From: Candidatus Wallbacteria bacterium
GTDB lineage: Bacteria > Muiribacteriota > UBA6191 > JACPRK01
DNA length: 64,000 nucleotides
Direction of reading: 5' to 3'
NCBI GenBank assembly: GCA_016190005.1
Contig: JACPRK010000128.1
Location: 1-64,000 of the forward strand
Each line of letters begins with the position of its first letter. Position 1 is the stretch's first letter. Below are positions 56,420 to 64,000 of the stretch, piece after piece. A program made the translations under genes and the position numbers. Under the pieces are notes generated by a model that made no database searches, had not been told where the DNA came from, and worked only from the letters and a program-made list of their open reading frames with translations.

Positions 56420-57184
56420 TTAAAGCTTCGTGAGGATTTCGGGACCGTCCTCGGTGACGGCAATCGTGTGCTCGAAATGCACCGATAGCTTGCCGTCCGC
56501 CGTCTTCACCGTCCAACCATCCTCCGCCACAAACGTTTCCTTGACGCCCAGGTTGAGCATCGGCTCTATCGCCAGCACCAGCCCGGGCACCAGCTTCATC
56601 CCGGTTCCGGGCTCTCCGTAGTTCGGCACGCTGGGCGGCTCGTGCATCTTGCGACCCACTCCGTGCCCCATGTAGTCCCGAACGATGGAGTAATTGTGCT
56701 TCTCGGCATAGCTCTGGACCGCGTGCCCGATGTCGTTGATTCGCCTGCTCGGCTTCGTCTGGAAGATTCCCTCCAACAGCGACTGGCGTCCCACGTTGAG
56801 CATCCGATGAATCGACTTGCTCACCCGCCCCACCGGCAGCGACACCGCCGCATCCGCCACGAAGCCCTCGTGCACTATCGCGAAATCCAGTCCGATGACA
56901 TCGCCTTCCTTCAACACCGTCTTGTCGCTCGGGATCCCGTGCACAACCTCGTCATTCACCGACGTGCAGAGCGACGCCGGATACGGGGGCATTCCCCGAT
57001 GAGGTTGATATCCCAGAAACGGCGACTTGACCTTGCGTTTGCGGATCGCCTCCTCGGCGATTCGATTGAGCGCCATCGTGGTGACGCCCGGCTTCACGGC
57101 CTCCGTCAGCTCCAAGAGGATCTCGGCGACGTGACGGCCCGCAACCCGCATGATGTCGAGCTCGGCCTTGGTCTTGAGCGTCAC
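56420..57184 (-). CDS. map: methionine aminopeptidase, type I
   Basis: The GTG start at 57184 overlaps the adk stop (GTGA); the frame continues upstream into adk. The 254-residue enzyme removes N-terminal Met. The five metal ligands of the family are present: Asp in VIGLDFAI, Asp in FVADAAVSL, His in MGHGVGRKMHEP, Glu in VLAIEPML and Glu in VHFEHTIAVTE. It is part of the secY-adk-map block. Confidence 0.97.
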   Translation of the reverse strand: MTLKTKAELDIMRVAGRHVAEILLELTEAVKPGVTTMALNRIAEEAIRKRKVKSPFLGYQPHRGMPPYPASLCTSVNDEVVHGIPSDKTVLKEGDVIGLDFAIVHEGFVADAAVSLPVGRVSKSIHRMLNVGRQSLLEGIFQTKPSRRINDIGHAVQSYAEKHNYSIVRDYMGHGVGRKMHEPPSVPNYGEPGTGMKLVPGLVLAIEPMLNLGVKETFVAEDGWTVKTADGKLSVHFEHTIAVTEDGPEILTKL

Positions 57185-57843
57185 GCCCCTTTCAAGCTCT
57201 CCAGGTACCGCACCACACATTCGAAAACCTCGTCGATCGTGCCGGAGCCGTCGAACTCCTGGAGCACACCCCTTTCTCTGTAGTAAGCCAGCACGGGTTC
57301 GGTCTGCTCGTGATAGACACGCAGCCTCTCCCGGATGACGGTCTCGTTATCGTCCGGCCGGCTCGCCAGCGCAGCCCCGTCGTTGTCGCATATCCCCTCC
57401 GACTTGGGGGGATTGTTGCGCCGGTGGTACACCCAGTTGCACTGCGGGCAAGTCAGACGGTTGACGAGCCGATCGAGCAACTCCTCGCTCGGGACCTTCA
57501 GGTTCACCACCGCGTGCATGCGCAGCTCCTCGCGATCGAGGAGGTCGGTCAGCGACCGAGCCTGCGCCACGGTTCGGGGATACCCGTCGAGAACCACGCC
57601 GTTTCCGCTCTCGCAGGCGGACTTGATGTGGCTGCCGACCATGCTCGTGACGAGGTCGTCGGGCACCAGCTTGCCGGAGTCCATGAACTCCCGCGCCTTC
57701 TGCCCGCTCGGCGTGTTCGCCTTCACCTCGGCCCTCACGACGTCTCCGCTTGCCAGGTGCTCCAGACCCAGGCGCTTGGCGATGGCCTGAGCCTGAGTCC
57801 CTTTCCCGGCGCCCGGAGGCCCCATGATGAGCATGTTGAACAC
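57181..57843 (-). CDS. adk: adenylate kinase
   Basis: The 220-residue enzyme interconverts ATP+AMP and 2 ADP. It has the P loop GPPGAGKGTQAQ, NMP site ASGDVVRAEV and GYPRTVAQA, and a zinc-type lid (CPQCNWVYHRRNNPP; ICDNDGAAL). The lid cysteines are present, as in the long forms of Gram-positive and other bacteria. It overlaps map by 4 bp. Confidence 0.97.
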   Translation of the reverse strand: MFNMLIMGPPGAGKGTQAQAIAKRLGLEHLASGDVVRAEVKANTPSGQKAREFMDSGKLVPDDLVTSMVGSHIKSACESGNGVVLDGYPRTVAQARSLTDLLDREELRMHAVVNLKVPSEELLDRLVNRLTCPQCNWVYHRRNNPPKSEGICDNDGAALASRPDDNETVIRERLRVYHEQTEPVLAYYRERGVLQEFDGSGTIDEVFECVVRYLESLKGA

Positions 57844-57844
57844 G

Positions 57845-59167
57845 TCAGCTTCTCCTCATGAACCCCTGGTAATGCCTGGTGACCATGTGGCTCTCCATCT
57901 GGCGGACGGTGTCGAGAACGACGCCGACGACGATCAGGAGGGCCGTGCCACCGAAGTAGAAGGGCACGTTCATGTACTTGTAGAGCACCTGCGGCAGAAC
58001 CGAGATGGCCGCGAGGAAGACGGCGCCGCACAGCGTGATCCGGTTCAGGATGCGGTCGATGTACTCGGCCGTCTTGCGCCCGGCCCGGATTCCCGGGACG
58101 AACCCGCCGTACTTCTTGAGGTTGTCCGCCATCTCCTTGGGGTTCAGGAGGATTGCCGTGTAGAAGTAGGTGAAGAAGATGATCAGCACCGACTCCAGGA
58201 AGAGATAGAGCGGCTCTCCCCAGCGCAGCATGCCGATCAGGGCGGTCACCCAGTCCTCCCCGGTTCCCTTGCCGGCGATGTTGGAGTACCACGTGAGAAT
58301 AAGCGTGGGGAACATCAACACCGAGCTGGCGAAGATGACGGGGATGACGCCTGCCTGGTTGACCTTGAGCGGGATGTGCGTGTTGGCGCCGCCGTAGACC
58401 CTGCGGCCGACGACCCGCTTGGCGTGCTGGACGGGGATCTTCCGCATCCCGTCCTGCATCGCGACGACGGCCCCGATGGTGACGAACACGATGGCCATGA
58501 TCGCGAGCATCTGCAGGATTCCACCCGGATCGCCATCGGCGATGTGGAACGTCACGAAGGAGTGCGCGATCGCCGAGGGCAATCCGGCCACGATGCCGGC
58601 GGTGATGAGCAATGAGATTCCGTTGCCGATGCCCTTGGCGGTCATCTGCTCGCCTAGCCACATGATGAACGCCGTACCGGCGGTCAGCGTGACGACGGCG
58701 GTCAACCGGAATCCCCAGCCGTGCGAGTAGACCAGCCGTCCGCCCATCTGCCCGCTCGCGTTCTCGAGCCAGTAGGACAGACCCAGAGCCTGCAGGGCAC
58801 CGATCACGATCGTGCCGTAGCGGGTGTACTGGTTGATTTTCTTGCGGCCCTCTTCGCCCTCTTCCTTCGCCAGGTGCTCCAGCGTCGGAATGACGTAGAC
58901 GAGCAGCTGCATGATGATGCTGCTGTTGATGTACGGGGCGATGCCCAGCGCGAAGACGCTGAACTTGGCCAGCGCGCCGCCGGAGAACAGGTTGAAGAAC
59001 CCCAGAACGCCGCTCGACTGCTGAGCGAAGAACTTCGCCAGCTCGGCAGGATCGACGCCCGGAGTCGGGATCTGACAGCCCAACCGGAAGACGAGGATCG
59101 CCCCGAGGGTGAACAGAATCCGGTTTCGCAGCTCTCCAATCTTGAGAGCATTGCCCATCGTGGACAT
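57845..59167 (-). CDS. secY: Sec translocon channel subunit SecY
   Basis: ATG 59167 shares one base with the rplO stop; a TTG one codon earlier is an alternative. The 440-residue protein has ten transmembrane helices and typical blocks (ALGIAPYINSSIIMQLL; ITAGIVAGLPSAI; GGTALLIVVGVVLDTV). SecY forms the protein-conducting channel through which the many secreted proteins here would pass. It is in the usual place between rplO and adk. Confidence 0.98.
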   Translation of the reverse strand: MSTMGNALKIGELRNRILFTLGAILVFRLGCQIPTPGVDPAELAKFFAQQSSGVLGFFNLFSGGALAKFSVFALGIAPYINSSIIMQLLVYVIPTLEHLAKEEGEEGRKKINQYTRYGTIVIGALQALGLSYWLENASGQMGGRLVYSHGWGFRLTAVVTLTAGTAFIMWLGEQMTAKGIGNGISLLITAGIVAGLPSAIAHSFVTFHIADGDPGGILQMLAIMAIVFVTIGAVVAMQDGMRKIPVQHAKRVVGRRVYGGANTHIPLKVNQAGVIPVIFASSVLMFPTLILTWYSNIAGKGTGEDWVTALIGMLRWGEPLYLFLESVLIIFFTYFYTAILLNPKEMADNLKKYGGFVPGIRAGRKTAEYIDRILNRITLCGAVFLAAISVLPQVLYKYMNVPFYFGGTALLIVVGVVLDTVRQMESHMVTRHYQGFMRRS

Positions 59168-59619
59168 CAAGGCTGAATCACCTCGACGGCCCCGCCGGCC
59201 TCGCTGATCTTGGCCTGCGCGGAGCGACTGAATTTGTGAGCGATGATGGTCAGACCCTTGGGCGCGTCACCGTTGCCCAGGATCTTCACGAGCTTGGCGC
59301 TGTTGCGGACGAAGCCGTTGGCCTTCAGCCACTCGGGAGTGACCTTCGTGCCCGAATCGACGTCCTTGAGATCGCCCAGGTTCACCTCGGCGTACTCGAC
59401 GCGGAAGAGGTTGGTGAAGCCGCGCTTGGGAATGCGCCGATAGAGCGGCATCTGGCCGCCTTCGAAGCCGATCCGCACGCCGCCGCCCTGGCGGGCGTTC
59501 TGACCCTTCTGCCCTCGGCAGCTGGTCTTGCCATGCCCGGAGCTCTTGCCGCGGCCGACCCGCTTGATCTTCTTGCGAGAGGTCCTGGGGAACTGGAAGT
59601 TGTCCAGAGAGAGTGTCAT
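59167..59619 (-). CDS. rplO: 50S ribosomal protein L15
   Basis: The 150-residue protein has the L15 glycine-rich region (GRGKSSGHGKTSCRGQKGQN) and ends SEAGGAVEVIQP. It helps build the large-subunit core. Its upstream 227-bp gap, unusual for this operon, contains tandem repeats. Confidence 0.98.
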   Translation of the reverse strand: MTLSLDNFQFPRTSRKKIKRVGRGKSSGHGKTSCRGQKGQNARQGGGVRIGFEGGQMPLYRRIPKRGFTNLFRVEYAEVNLGDLKDVDSGTKVTPEWLKANGFVRNSAKLVKILGNGDAPKGLTIIAHKFSRSAQAKISEAGGAVEVIQP

Positions 59620-59715
59620 GACCTTTACCGTCCCATTGTTCGAATGACCCCGCCAGCGGCGAGGCCGAGAGGCGGCATTATAGCCGAATCTGAATTCAAA
59701 GTAAACAGGAAAACG

Positions 59716-59851
59716 AGGCGTCAGGCTTCAGGCTTCAGGCCTCAGGCCTCAGGCTCGAGGCTCTAGGCGTGAATCGAGACCGGTTGACCCAGCCACAGAG
59801 ACTGGCCGGTGGCGAAGCCTACTGGCTACTGACTACTGGCTACTGACTACT
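59716..59851. repeat. two short tandem repeats inside the spc operon
   Basis: The gap between rplO and rpmD holds a CAGGCTTCAGGC-type repeat (59716-59765) and a TACTGGCTACTGACTAC-type repeat (about 59818-59851). The second one includes the TAG stop of rpmD (59847-59849, minus strand). It is transcribed with the ribosomal operon. Confidence 0.8.
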
Positions 59852-60038
59852 CCCCCTCGACTTCGCGGACCTCGAGCAGGTGGCTCGCTCTGCGAATCAT
59901 GCCGAGGATCGAGGGATGAGCGGTCTTGCGGACCGTCTGCATGCGCCGGGTGAGCCCCAGCGAGCGGACGCTGTCCTTCTGGTCCTTGGTGGTGCCGATG
60001 GTGCCGCGCACCAGCTTGATTTCGAGGATCTTGGCCAT
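59847..60038 (-). CDS. rpmD: 50S ribosomal protein L30
   Basis: The 63-residue protein (LEIKLVRGTIGTTKDQKDSV) has the L30 fold and is in the usual place between rpsE and rplO. The stop codon lies in a tandem repeat, so repeat turnover could have trimmed or extended the C-terminus. Confidence 0.97.
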   Translation of the reverse strand: MAKILEIKLVRGTIGTTKDQKDSVRSLGLTRRMQTVRKTAHPSILGMIRRASHLLEVREVEGE

Positions 60039-60066
60039 TGCGTATATCTCCTGAGAAAGCGAACCG

Positions 60067-60612
60067 TCAGGCGGTCTGGTTGCCCTGCCAGAGCGCGGCG
60101 ACGGTGATGCCGCGGATGGCGGCCACCTCGCTTGCGCGCCGGAGCTGGGAGAGGCCGTTCATGGTGGCCTTCAGCACGTTGACGGGGTTGGAGCTGCCGA
60201 GCGACTTGGACAGCACGTCCTTCACACCCGACGCCTCGATGATGGCGCGCACCGCGCCGCCGGCGATGACGCCGGTACCAGGGGAAGCGGGCTTGAGGAT
60301 CACGCGCGCCGTGCCGTAGCGGCCGATGACCTGAAACGGGATGGTGCCCTTGACGATCGGGATGGCGATCATCGAGCGCTTGGCCCGGTCGATGGCCTTG
60401 CGTACGGCATCCGGGACGAGCTTGGCCTTTCCGAGCGCCACGCCGACATTGCCCTTGCCGTCGCCGGCTACGGCCAGGACGGCGAAGCCGAAGCGCCGGC
60501 CACCCTTGACCACCTTGGCCGTGCGGTTGATCTTCACGACCTTTTCGATGACACCGTCTTCGCCTTCCTGGCGGCGGTCGCCACCGAAGTGTCCAGCCTG
60601 AGGTCTTGCCAT
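60067..60612 (-). CDS. rpsE: 30S ribosomal protein S5
   Basis: The 181-residue protein has [20 protein letters not shown] and [11 protein letters not shown], the S5 signature, followed by the C-terminal [20 protein letters not shown]. It helps fidelity of decoding. Slightly longer than E. coli S5 at the N-terminus ([12 protein letters not shown]). Confidence 0.98.
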   Translation of the reverse strand: MARPQAGHFGGDRRQEGEDGVIEKVVKINRTAKVVKGGRRFGFAVLAVAGDGKGNVGVALGKAKLVPDAVRKAIDRAKRSMIAIPIVKGTIPFQVIGRYGTARVILKPASPGTGVIAGGAVRAIIEASGVKDVLSKSLGSSNPVNVLKATMNGLSQLRRASEVAAIRGITVAALWQGNQTA

Positions 60613-60625
60613 TATCGAGACTCCT

Positions 60626-61000
60626 TTAGAATCCGAGGCCTTCGGCGCGTGCGGCCTCGGCGAGCGCCTTCACGCGGCCCGTGTACGGGAACCCACCGCG
60701 ATCGAAGACGACTTTGTCGATGTTCTTCTGCTTGGCGGCGCCGGCGAGAGCCTTGCCGACCGCCTTGGCGACGTCGATGCCCTTGGCCTTGGAGGCCTCG
60801 AGCTCCTTGCGAAGCTCGGCGGTCAGGCTCGAGACGCCGGTGATGGTCTTGCCGCTGGCGTCGTCCACGAGCTGCGCATAGATGTGCTTGCTGCTCTTGA
60901 AGACGACCAGGCGAGGCCTCTCCGGGGTGCCGTTGACCTTTCTGCGAAGCCGTGCGTGCCGCGCCGTTCGCTTGCCTACTCTATCTCTGATGTCTGCCAT
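60626..61000 (-). CDS. rplR: 50S ribosomal protein L18
   Basis: The 124-residue protein ([20 protein letters not shown], then [20 protein letters not shown]) is a typical L18, a 5S rRNA-binding protein. It lies between rpsE and rplF. Confidence 0.98.
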   Translation of the reverse strand: MADIRDRVGKRTARHARLRRKVNGTPERPRLVVFKSSKHIYAQLVDDASGKTITGVSSLTAELRKELEASKAKGIDVAKAVGKALAGAAKQKNIDKVVFDRGGFPYTGRVKALAEAARAEGLGF

Positions 61001-61060
61001 TTTTCGTTTCTCCTGACGGACGGACCGGGGCGCCTCCTGGGCGCCCTGGTCCGGACAAAC

Positions 61061-61603
61061 TCAGGCGCCGACCTTCTTGCCGACCTTGGTCTTGACCTGC
61101 TCCTCGTGGTAGCGGATGCCCTTGCCCTTGTACGGCTCGGGCGGCCTGATTCGCCGGAGCTGGGCGGCGAACTCGCCGATCGACTGCTTGTCGGCGCCCC
61201 GCAGGGTGATCGCGTCGCCTTTCTGGGTGACCTCGACCTTGATACCCTCCGGGACGGCGACGTCGACCGGGTTGGAGAACCCGACCGACAGGACGAGCTT
61301 CTTGGCCTCGGCCTTGGCGCGGTAACCGACGCCGACCAGATCGAGCTGGCGCTCGAACTCCTTGGAGACGCCGGTGCACATGTTGTTGATGAGCGCGCGG
61401 GTCAGACCGTGAAGGGCCCGAGTGGCGGGCTTGTCGTCGGCGCGGGTGACGTGCACCTTGCCGTCCTTGACGGAGACCTCGACGCCCGGGCGCAGGCCCT
61501 GCGAGAGCGTGCCCTTGGGCCCCTTGACGGTCACGAGCCCCTTGTCGACCGTGACAGCGACCTTGTCAGGCACGCTCACGGGCAGTTTTCCTATTCTGGA
61601 CAT
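61061..61603 (-). CDS. rplF: 50S ribosomal protein L6
   Basis: The 180-residue protein starts MSRIGKLPVSVPDKVAVTVD and contains RRIRPPEPYKGKGIRYHEE, characteristic of L6. It sits near the factor-binding region of the large subunit. Confidence 0.98.
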   Translation of the reverse strand: MSRIGKLPVSVPDKVAVTVDKGLVTVKGPKGTLSQGLRPGVEVSVKDGKVHVTRADDKPATRALHGLTRALINNMCTGVSKEFERQLDLVGVGYRAKAEAKKLVLSVGFSNPVDVAVPEGIKVEVTQKGDAITLRGADKQSIGEFAAQLRRIRPPEPYKGKGIRYHEEQVKTKVGKKVGA

Positions 61604-61648
61604 TTCAATTCTCCTCGATGGATGCTTTCAATCGCGATGGGGCTCGCC

Positions 61649-62047
61649 TCACCAGACGTAGCAGATGACCTCGCCGCCGACGCCCTTCTTGCGAGAGAGC
61701 TTGTCGGTCATGAGGCCGTCGGGCGTGGAGAGGATCGCGATCCCGAGGCCGCCGAGGACCTTCGGAATGGCGTCGCGCTTGACGTAGACGCGAAGGCCCG
61801 GCTTGCTGATCCGCTTCATGCCGTTCAGGGCGCGGATGCGGTTGGGCGTGTACTTCAGGAAGATCTTGAGGCAAGGCTTCTCGTCCGTGCTCTCGACCTT
61901 GTAGTCCGTGATGAAGCCCTCGTCCTTGAGGATCTCCGCGATCTTCACCTTGAGGCGGGAAGAAGGGATATCGACGGCGGGCTTGAACATCCGGTTCGCA
62001 TTGCGAATCCGGGTCATCATATCGGAGATGGGATCGGTCATGCTCAT
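61649..62047 (-). CDS. rpsH: 30S ribosomal protein S8
   Basis: The 132-residue protein ([40 protein letters not shown]) is S8. In known spc operons S8 represses its own operon; whether that holds here is unknown. Confidence 0.98.
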   Translation of the reverse strand: MSMTDPISDMMTRIRNANRMFKPAVDIPSSRLKVKIAEILKDEGFITDYKVESTDEKPCLKIFLKYTPNRIRALNGMKRISKPGLRVYVKRDAIPKVLGGLGIAILSTPDGLMTDKLSRKKGVGGEVICYVW

Positions 62048-62061
62048 TTCGGGTCCTCCTC

Positions 62062-62247
62062 CTACCAGCTGGACTTCACGACGCCGGGAATCATCCCGTG
62101 GGAAGCGAGGTCACGGAAACAGATGCGGCAGATGGCGAACTTTCGCATGTAGGAGCGAGGCCGACCGCAGAGCTTGCACCGGTTATAGCTGCGGACGGGG
62201 AACTTGGGGCTCCGCGACCACTTGGTGATGAGTGCCTTCTTGGCCAC
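62062..62247 (-). CDS. rpsN: 30S ribosomal protein S14, zinc-binding type
   Basis: GTG 62247 starts a 61-residue protein with paired CxxC motifs ([20 protein letters not shown]), typical of the short zinc-ribbon S14. It ends [12 protein letters not shown] longer frame through rplE is not real. It lies between rplE and rpsH. Confidence 0.97.
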   Translation of the reverse strand: MAKKALITKWSRSPKFPVRSYNRCKLCGRPRSYMRKFAICRICFRDLASHGMIPGVVKSSW

Positions 62248-62249
62248 TG

Positions 62250-62804
62250 TCAGTTGCCTCCTTCGACCTTGCGGAAGGGCATGCCGAGCTCGGTGAGCAG
62301 CTCCCGGCATTCGATATCGTTCTTGGCGGTAGTGACGATCGAGATGTTCATGCCGCGAATACGCTCGACCTTGTCGTACTTGATCTCGGGGAAAATCAGC
62401 TGTTCGCGGACGCCGAGGTTGTAGCTGCCTCTGCCGTCGAAGGCCTTCTCGCTCACGCCGCGGAAGTCGCGGACTCGAGGCAAGGCCAGGTTGAACAGCT
62501 TGTCCAGGAAGGCCCACATTCGCGCACGCCGCAGCGTCACGAAGCAGCCCACTGCCTGGTTCTTGCGGAGCTTGAAGTTGGCAACCGACTGCTTGGCCTT
62601 CGTGATGACAGGCTTCTGGCCGGTGACCGCCTTCAACTCATCCAGGGTGGTCTCCATCAGCTTGGCGTTTTCGCGAGCGTCGCCGACGCCCACGTTGACG
62701 GTCACCTTGAGCACCCGGGGAACCTGCATCTGGTTCTTGTACCCGAACTTCTCGCTCAGGCGGCGTCTCACCTCGCCGTAGTACTTCTCTTCAAGTCTAA
62801 GCAT
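62250..62804 (-). CDS. rplE: 50S ribosomal protein L5
   Basis: The 184-residue protein ([40 protein letters not shown]) matches L5, which binds 5S rRNA and contacts the P-site tRNA. Confidence 0.98.
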   Translation of the reverse strand: MLRLEEKYYGEVRRRLSEKFGYKNQMQVPRVLKVTVNVGVGDARENAKLMETTLDELKAVTGQKPVITKAKQSVANFKLRKNQAVGCFVTLRRARMWAFLDKLFNLALPRVRDFRGVSEKAFDGRGSYNLGVREQLIFPEIKYDKVERIRGMNISIVTTAKNDIECRELLTELGMPFRKVEGGN

Positions 62805-62824
62805 CGTAGTTCAATCTCCTGTGC

Positions 62825-63214
62825 TCAGGCGCGATCGATCTGCTCGTCGCACTTCTTGCAGATCCGCACCCTCTTCTCGCCCACCTCTTCACGGCGAGCG
62901 GCCGTGGTCTGTCCGCATCGCGGGCAGACGAGTCGCACGTTCGAGATGTGGAGAGGATTCTCCTTCTCGATGATGCCGCCCTTCTGCAGCCGCTGAGTCG
63001 GCCGCTGGTGGCGCTTGACGATGTTCACGCGCTCCACCAGAACGCGCTCGGTCTCGGGGTAGACGAGCATGACGCGACCGGTGCGCCCCTTGCTCTTGCC
63101 GGCCAGCACCTTCACGGTGTCGCCCTTCTTCACGGGCATCGTGCGGAACTTCTTGGCCTCCTCGACCTTGGCCCGCTCCAGGCGCCGTTGGCGTCGAATG
63201 TGTCCAGTAAGCAT
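62825..63214 (-). CDS. rplX: 50S ribosomal protein L24
   Basis: The 129-residue protein has the KOW-type core (KKGDTVKVLAGKSKGRTGRV) and a C-terminal pair CPRCG/CKKC (positions near residues 95-125) that looks like a zinc ribbon. A 25-residue N-terminal extension precedes the core. It initiates large-subunit assembly. Confidence 0.97.
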   Translation of the reverse strand: MLTGHIRRQRRLERAKVEEAKKFRTMPVKKGDTVKVLAGKSKGRTGRVMLVYPETERVLVERVNIVKRHQRPTQRLQKGGIIEKENPLHISNVRLVCPRCGQTTAARREEVGEKRVRICKKCDEQIDRA

Positions 63215-63225
63215 TGCCTAACTCC

Positions 63226-63594
63226 TCACAGCACCTCGGCTGCCAGCGAGATGATCTTCATGTAGTTCTTGGCGCGCAGCTCGCGGGCCACAGGGCCGAA
63301 AACGCGCGTGCCGACGGGGTTCAGATCGTCCTTGATCAGGACGGCGGCGTTGTCGTCGAACCGGATCTCGGTGCCATCCTTGCGGCGGATCCCGAATCGG
63401 CTCCGCACGATCACGGCCTTCACCTTGTCCTTCTTCTTCACGGTTCCGCCCGGCTGAGCCTCCTTCACGGAGCACTTCACAATATCACCCACCCGGGCGT
63501 ATCGCCGGCCCGTTCCGCCGTAAATCGCGAAGATTCTCATCTTCTTGGCGCCGGAGTTGTCGGCCACCTTCAGGTTCGTGAACAGGGGAATCAT
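63226..63594 (-). CDS. rplN: 50S ribosomal protein L14
   Basis: The 122-residue protein starts [20 protein letters not shown] and contains [20 protein letters not shown], the L14 hallmark. It lies between rpsQ and rplX. Confidence 0.98.
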   Translation of the reverse strand: MIPLFTNLKVADNSGAKKMRIFAIYGGTGRRYARVGDIVKCSVKEAQPGGTVKKKDKVKAVIVRSRFGIRRKDGTEIRFDDNAAVLIKDDLNPVGTRVFGPVARELRAKNYMKIISLAAEVL

Positions 63595-63655
63595 CTTAGT
63601 CTCCTCGAAGCCCGCCGGACCGCTGGTCCGCCGCGAGCTCTGCGGCGATCCGCCG

Positions 63656-63928
63656 CTACTGTGCCTTCTGGACGACCCGCAGCACGGCCCAGCGCTTGCG
63701 CCGGGAGAGCGGGCGGCTCGGAACGATTTCGACCACGTCTCCGACGGAGCAGCTGTTCTGCTCGTCGTGTGCCAGGTACTTCTTGTGCCTCTTCATGGTC
63801 TTCTTGTAGAGCGGGTGCTTCTTGAGGCGCTCGACCTCCACCACCGCCGTCTTGTCCATGGCGGTGCTGACGACAGAGCCCGTCAGGCTCTTCTCGACGC
63901 GCGCGCTCGTCTTGCTCTCCTCGGTCAT
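63656..63928 (-). CDS. rpsQ: 30S ribosomal protein S17
   Basis: The 90-residue protein has [20 protein letters not shown] and [19 protein letters not shown], typical S17. Its ATG overlaps the rpmC stop. Confidence 0.97.
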   Translation of the reverse strand: MTEESKTSARVEKSLTGSVVSTAMDKTAVVEVERLKKHPLYKKTMKRHKKYLAHDEQNSCSVGDVVEIVPSRPLSRRKRWAVLRVVQKAQ

Positions 63929-64000
63929 TTCCTTCCTCCCGCGGTCTCACTGCCGCCGGTAGTAGCCGCCGTTCGCTGGTGCATCACGGTCAGCACCCGC
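63925..64000 (-). CDS. rpmC: 50S ribosomal protein L29, 3' end only
   Basis: The frame at the right edge ([20 protein letters not shown], then GGRK and stop) matches the C-terminal end of L29 by position before rpsQ. The 5' end is outside the window. Overlap with rpsQ is 3 bp. Confidence 0.75.
   Translation of the reverse strand, partial: RVLTVMHQRTAATTGGSETAGGRK

Overview
The window is GC-rich DNA from a diderm bacterium. It carries MlaE/F/D-type lipid transport genes, an RND pump with its adaptor, and secreted proteins with N-terminal signal peptides. It is compatible with Myxococcota, Planctomycetota or an uncultured high-GC lineage (hybrid CheA, many pseudopilins, many HEAT-repeat proteins, abundant short tandem repeats), but I cannot assign a phylum from the sequence alone. 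Coding density is high, genes often overlap by 4 bp (ATGA or GTGA), and no tRNA, rRNA, CRISPR array, transposase or prophage gene was recognised.

Layout. 1-3447 (+): end of a chemosensory operon (hybrid CheA, CheB, a receiver/coiled-coil protein), followed by a coiled-coil membrane protein with a TerB-like domain (3567-4787). 4971-36533 (mostly -): about 30 kb dominated by four clusters of type IV pilin/type II secretion-like pseudopilin genes, called A (8391-12283), B (18503-24252), C (24329-29356) and D (29624-36533). In transcription order each cluster has a variable upstream gene, a large PilX/GspK-like protein, in B-D an extra gene, a PilV/GspI-like pilin and a PilW/GspJ-like pilin. The variable gene encodes a C39-like cysteine peptidase (A), a Pro/Lys-repeat secreted protein (B), a possible caspase-fold protein (C) or a HEAT-repeat protein (D). 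Clusters B and D are clearly paralogous. No pilus ATPase, platform protein, secretin or prepilin peptidase lies in the window. HEAT-repeat proteins and an M16 zinc peptidase are interspersed.

36735-39892 (+): MlaE-MlaF-MlaD-like lipid transporter. 39901-44722 (-): RND efflux pump, membrane-fusion protein and a TetR-family repressor with a promoter and an overlapping palindromic operator candidate. 44907-45965 (+): HEAT/polytopic membrane protein. 45978-53088: surface-glycan locus with a GT-C glycosyltransferase (-) and a tightly coupled operon (+) for a CDP-linked, probably C-methylated 6-deoxyhexose plus a GT2 glycosyltransferase. 53242-64000 (-): spc/alpha ribosomal-protein operons from rpmC (partial) to rplQ, including secY, adk, map and rpoA, in canonical order but without infA between map and rpmJ.

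The most interesting element is the tandem array of apparently orphan pseudopilin clusters with exchangeable secreted partner proteins. One of its pilin genes has a heptanucleotide repeat across its 5' coding end that could shift the reading frame. Dispersed inverted repeats and short tandem repeats occupy most intergenic gaps, including one inside the spc operon that supplies the rpmD stop codon.
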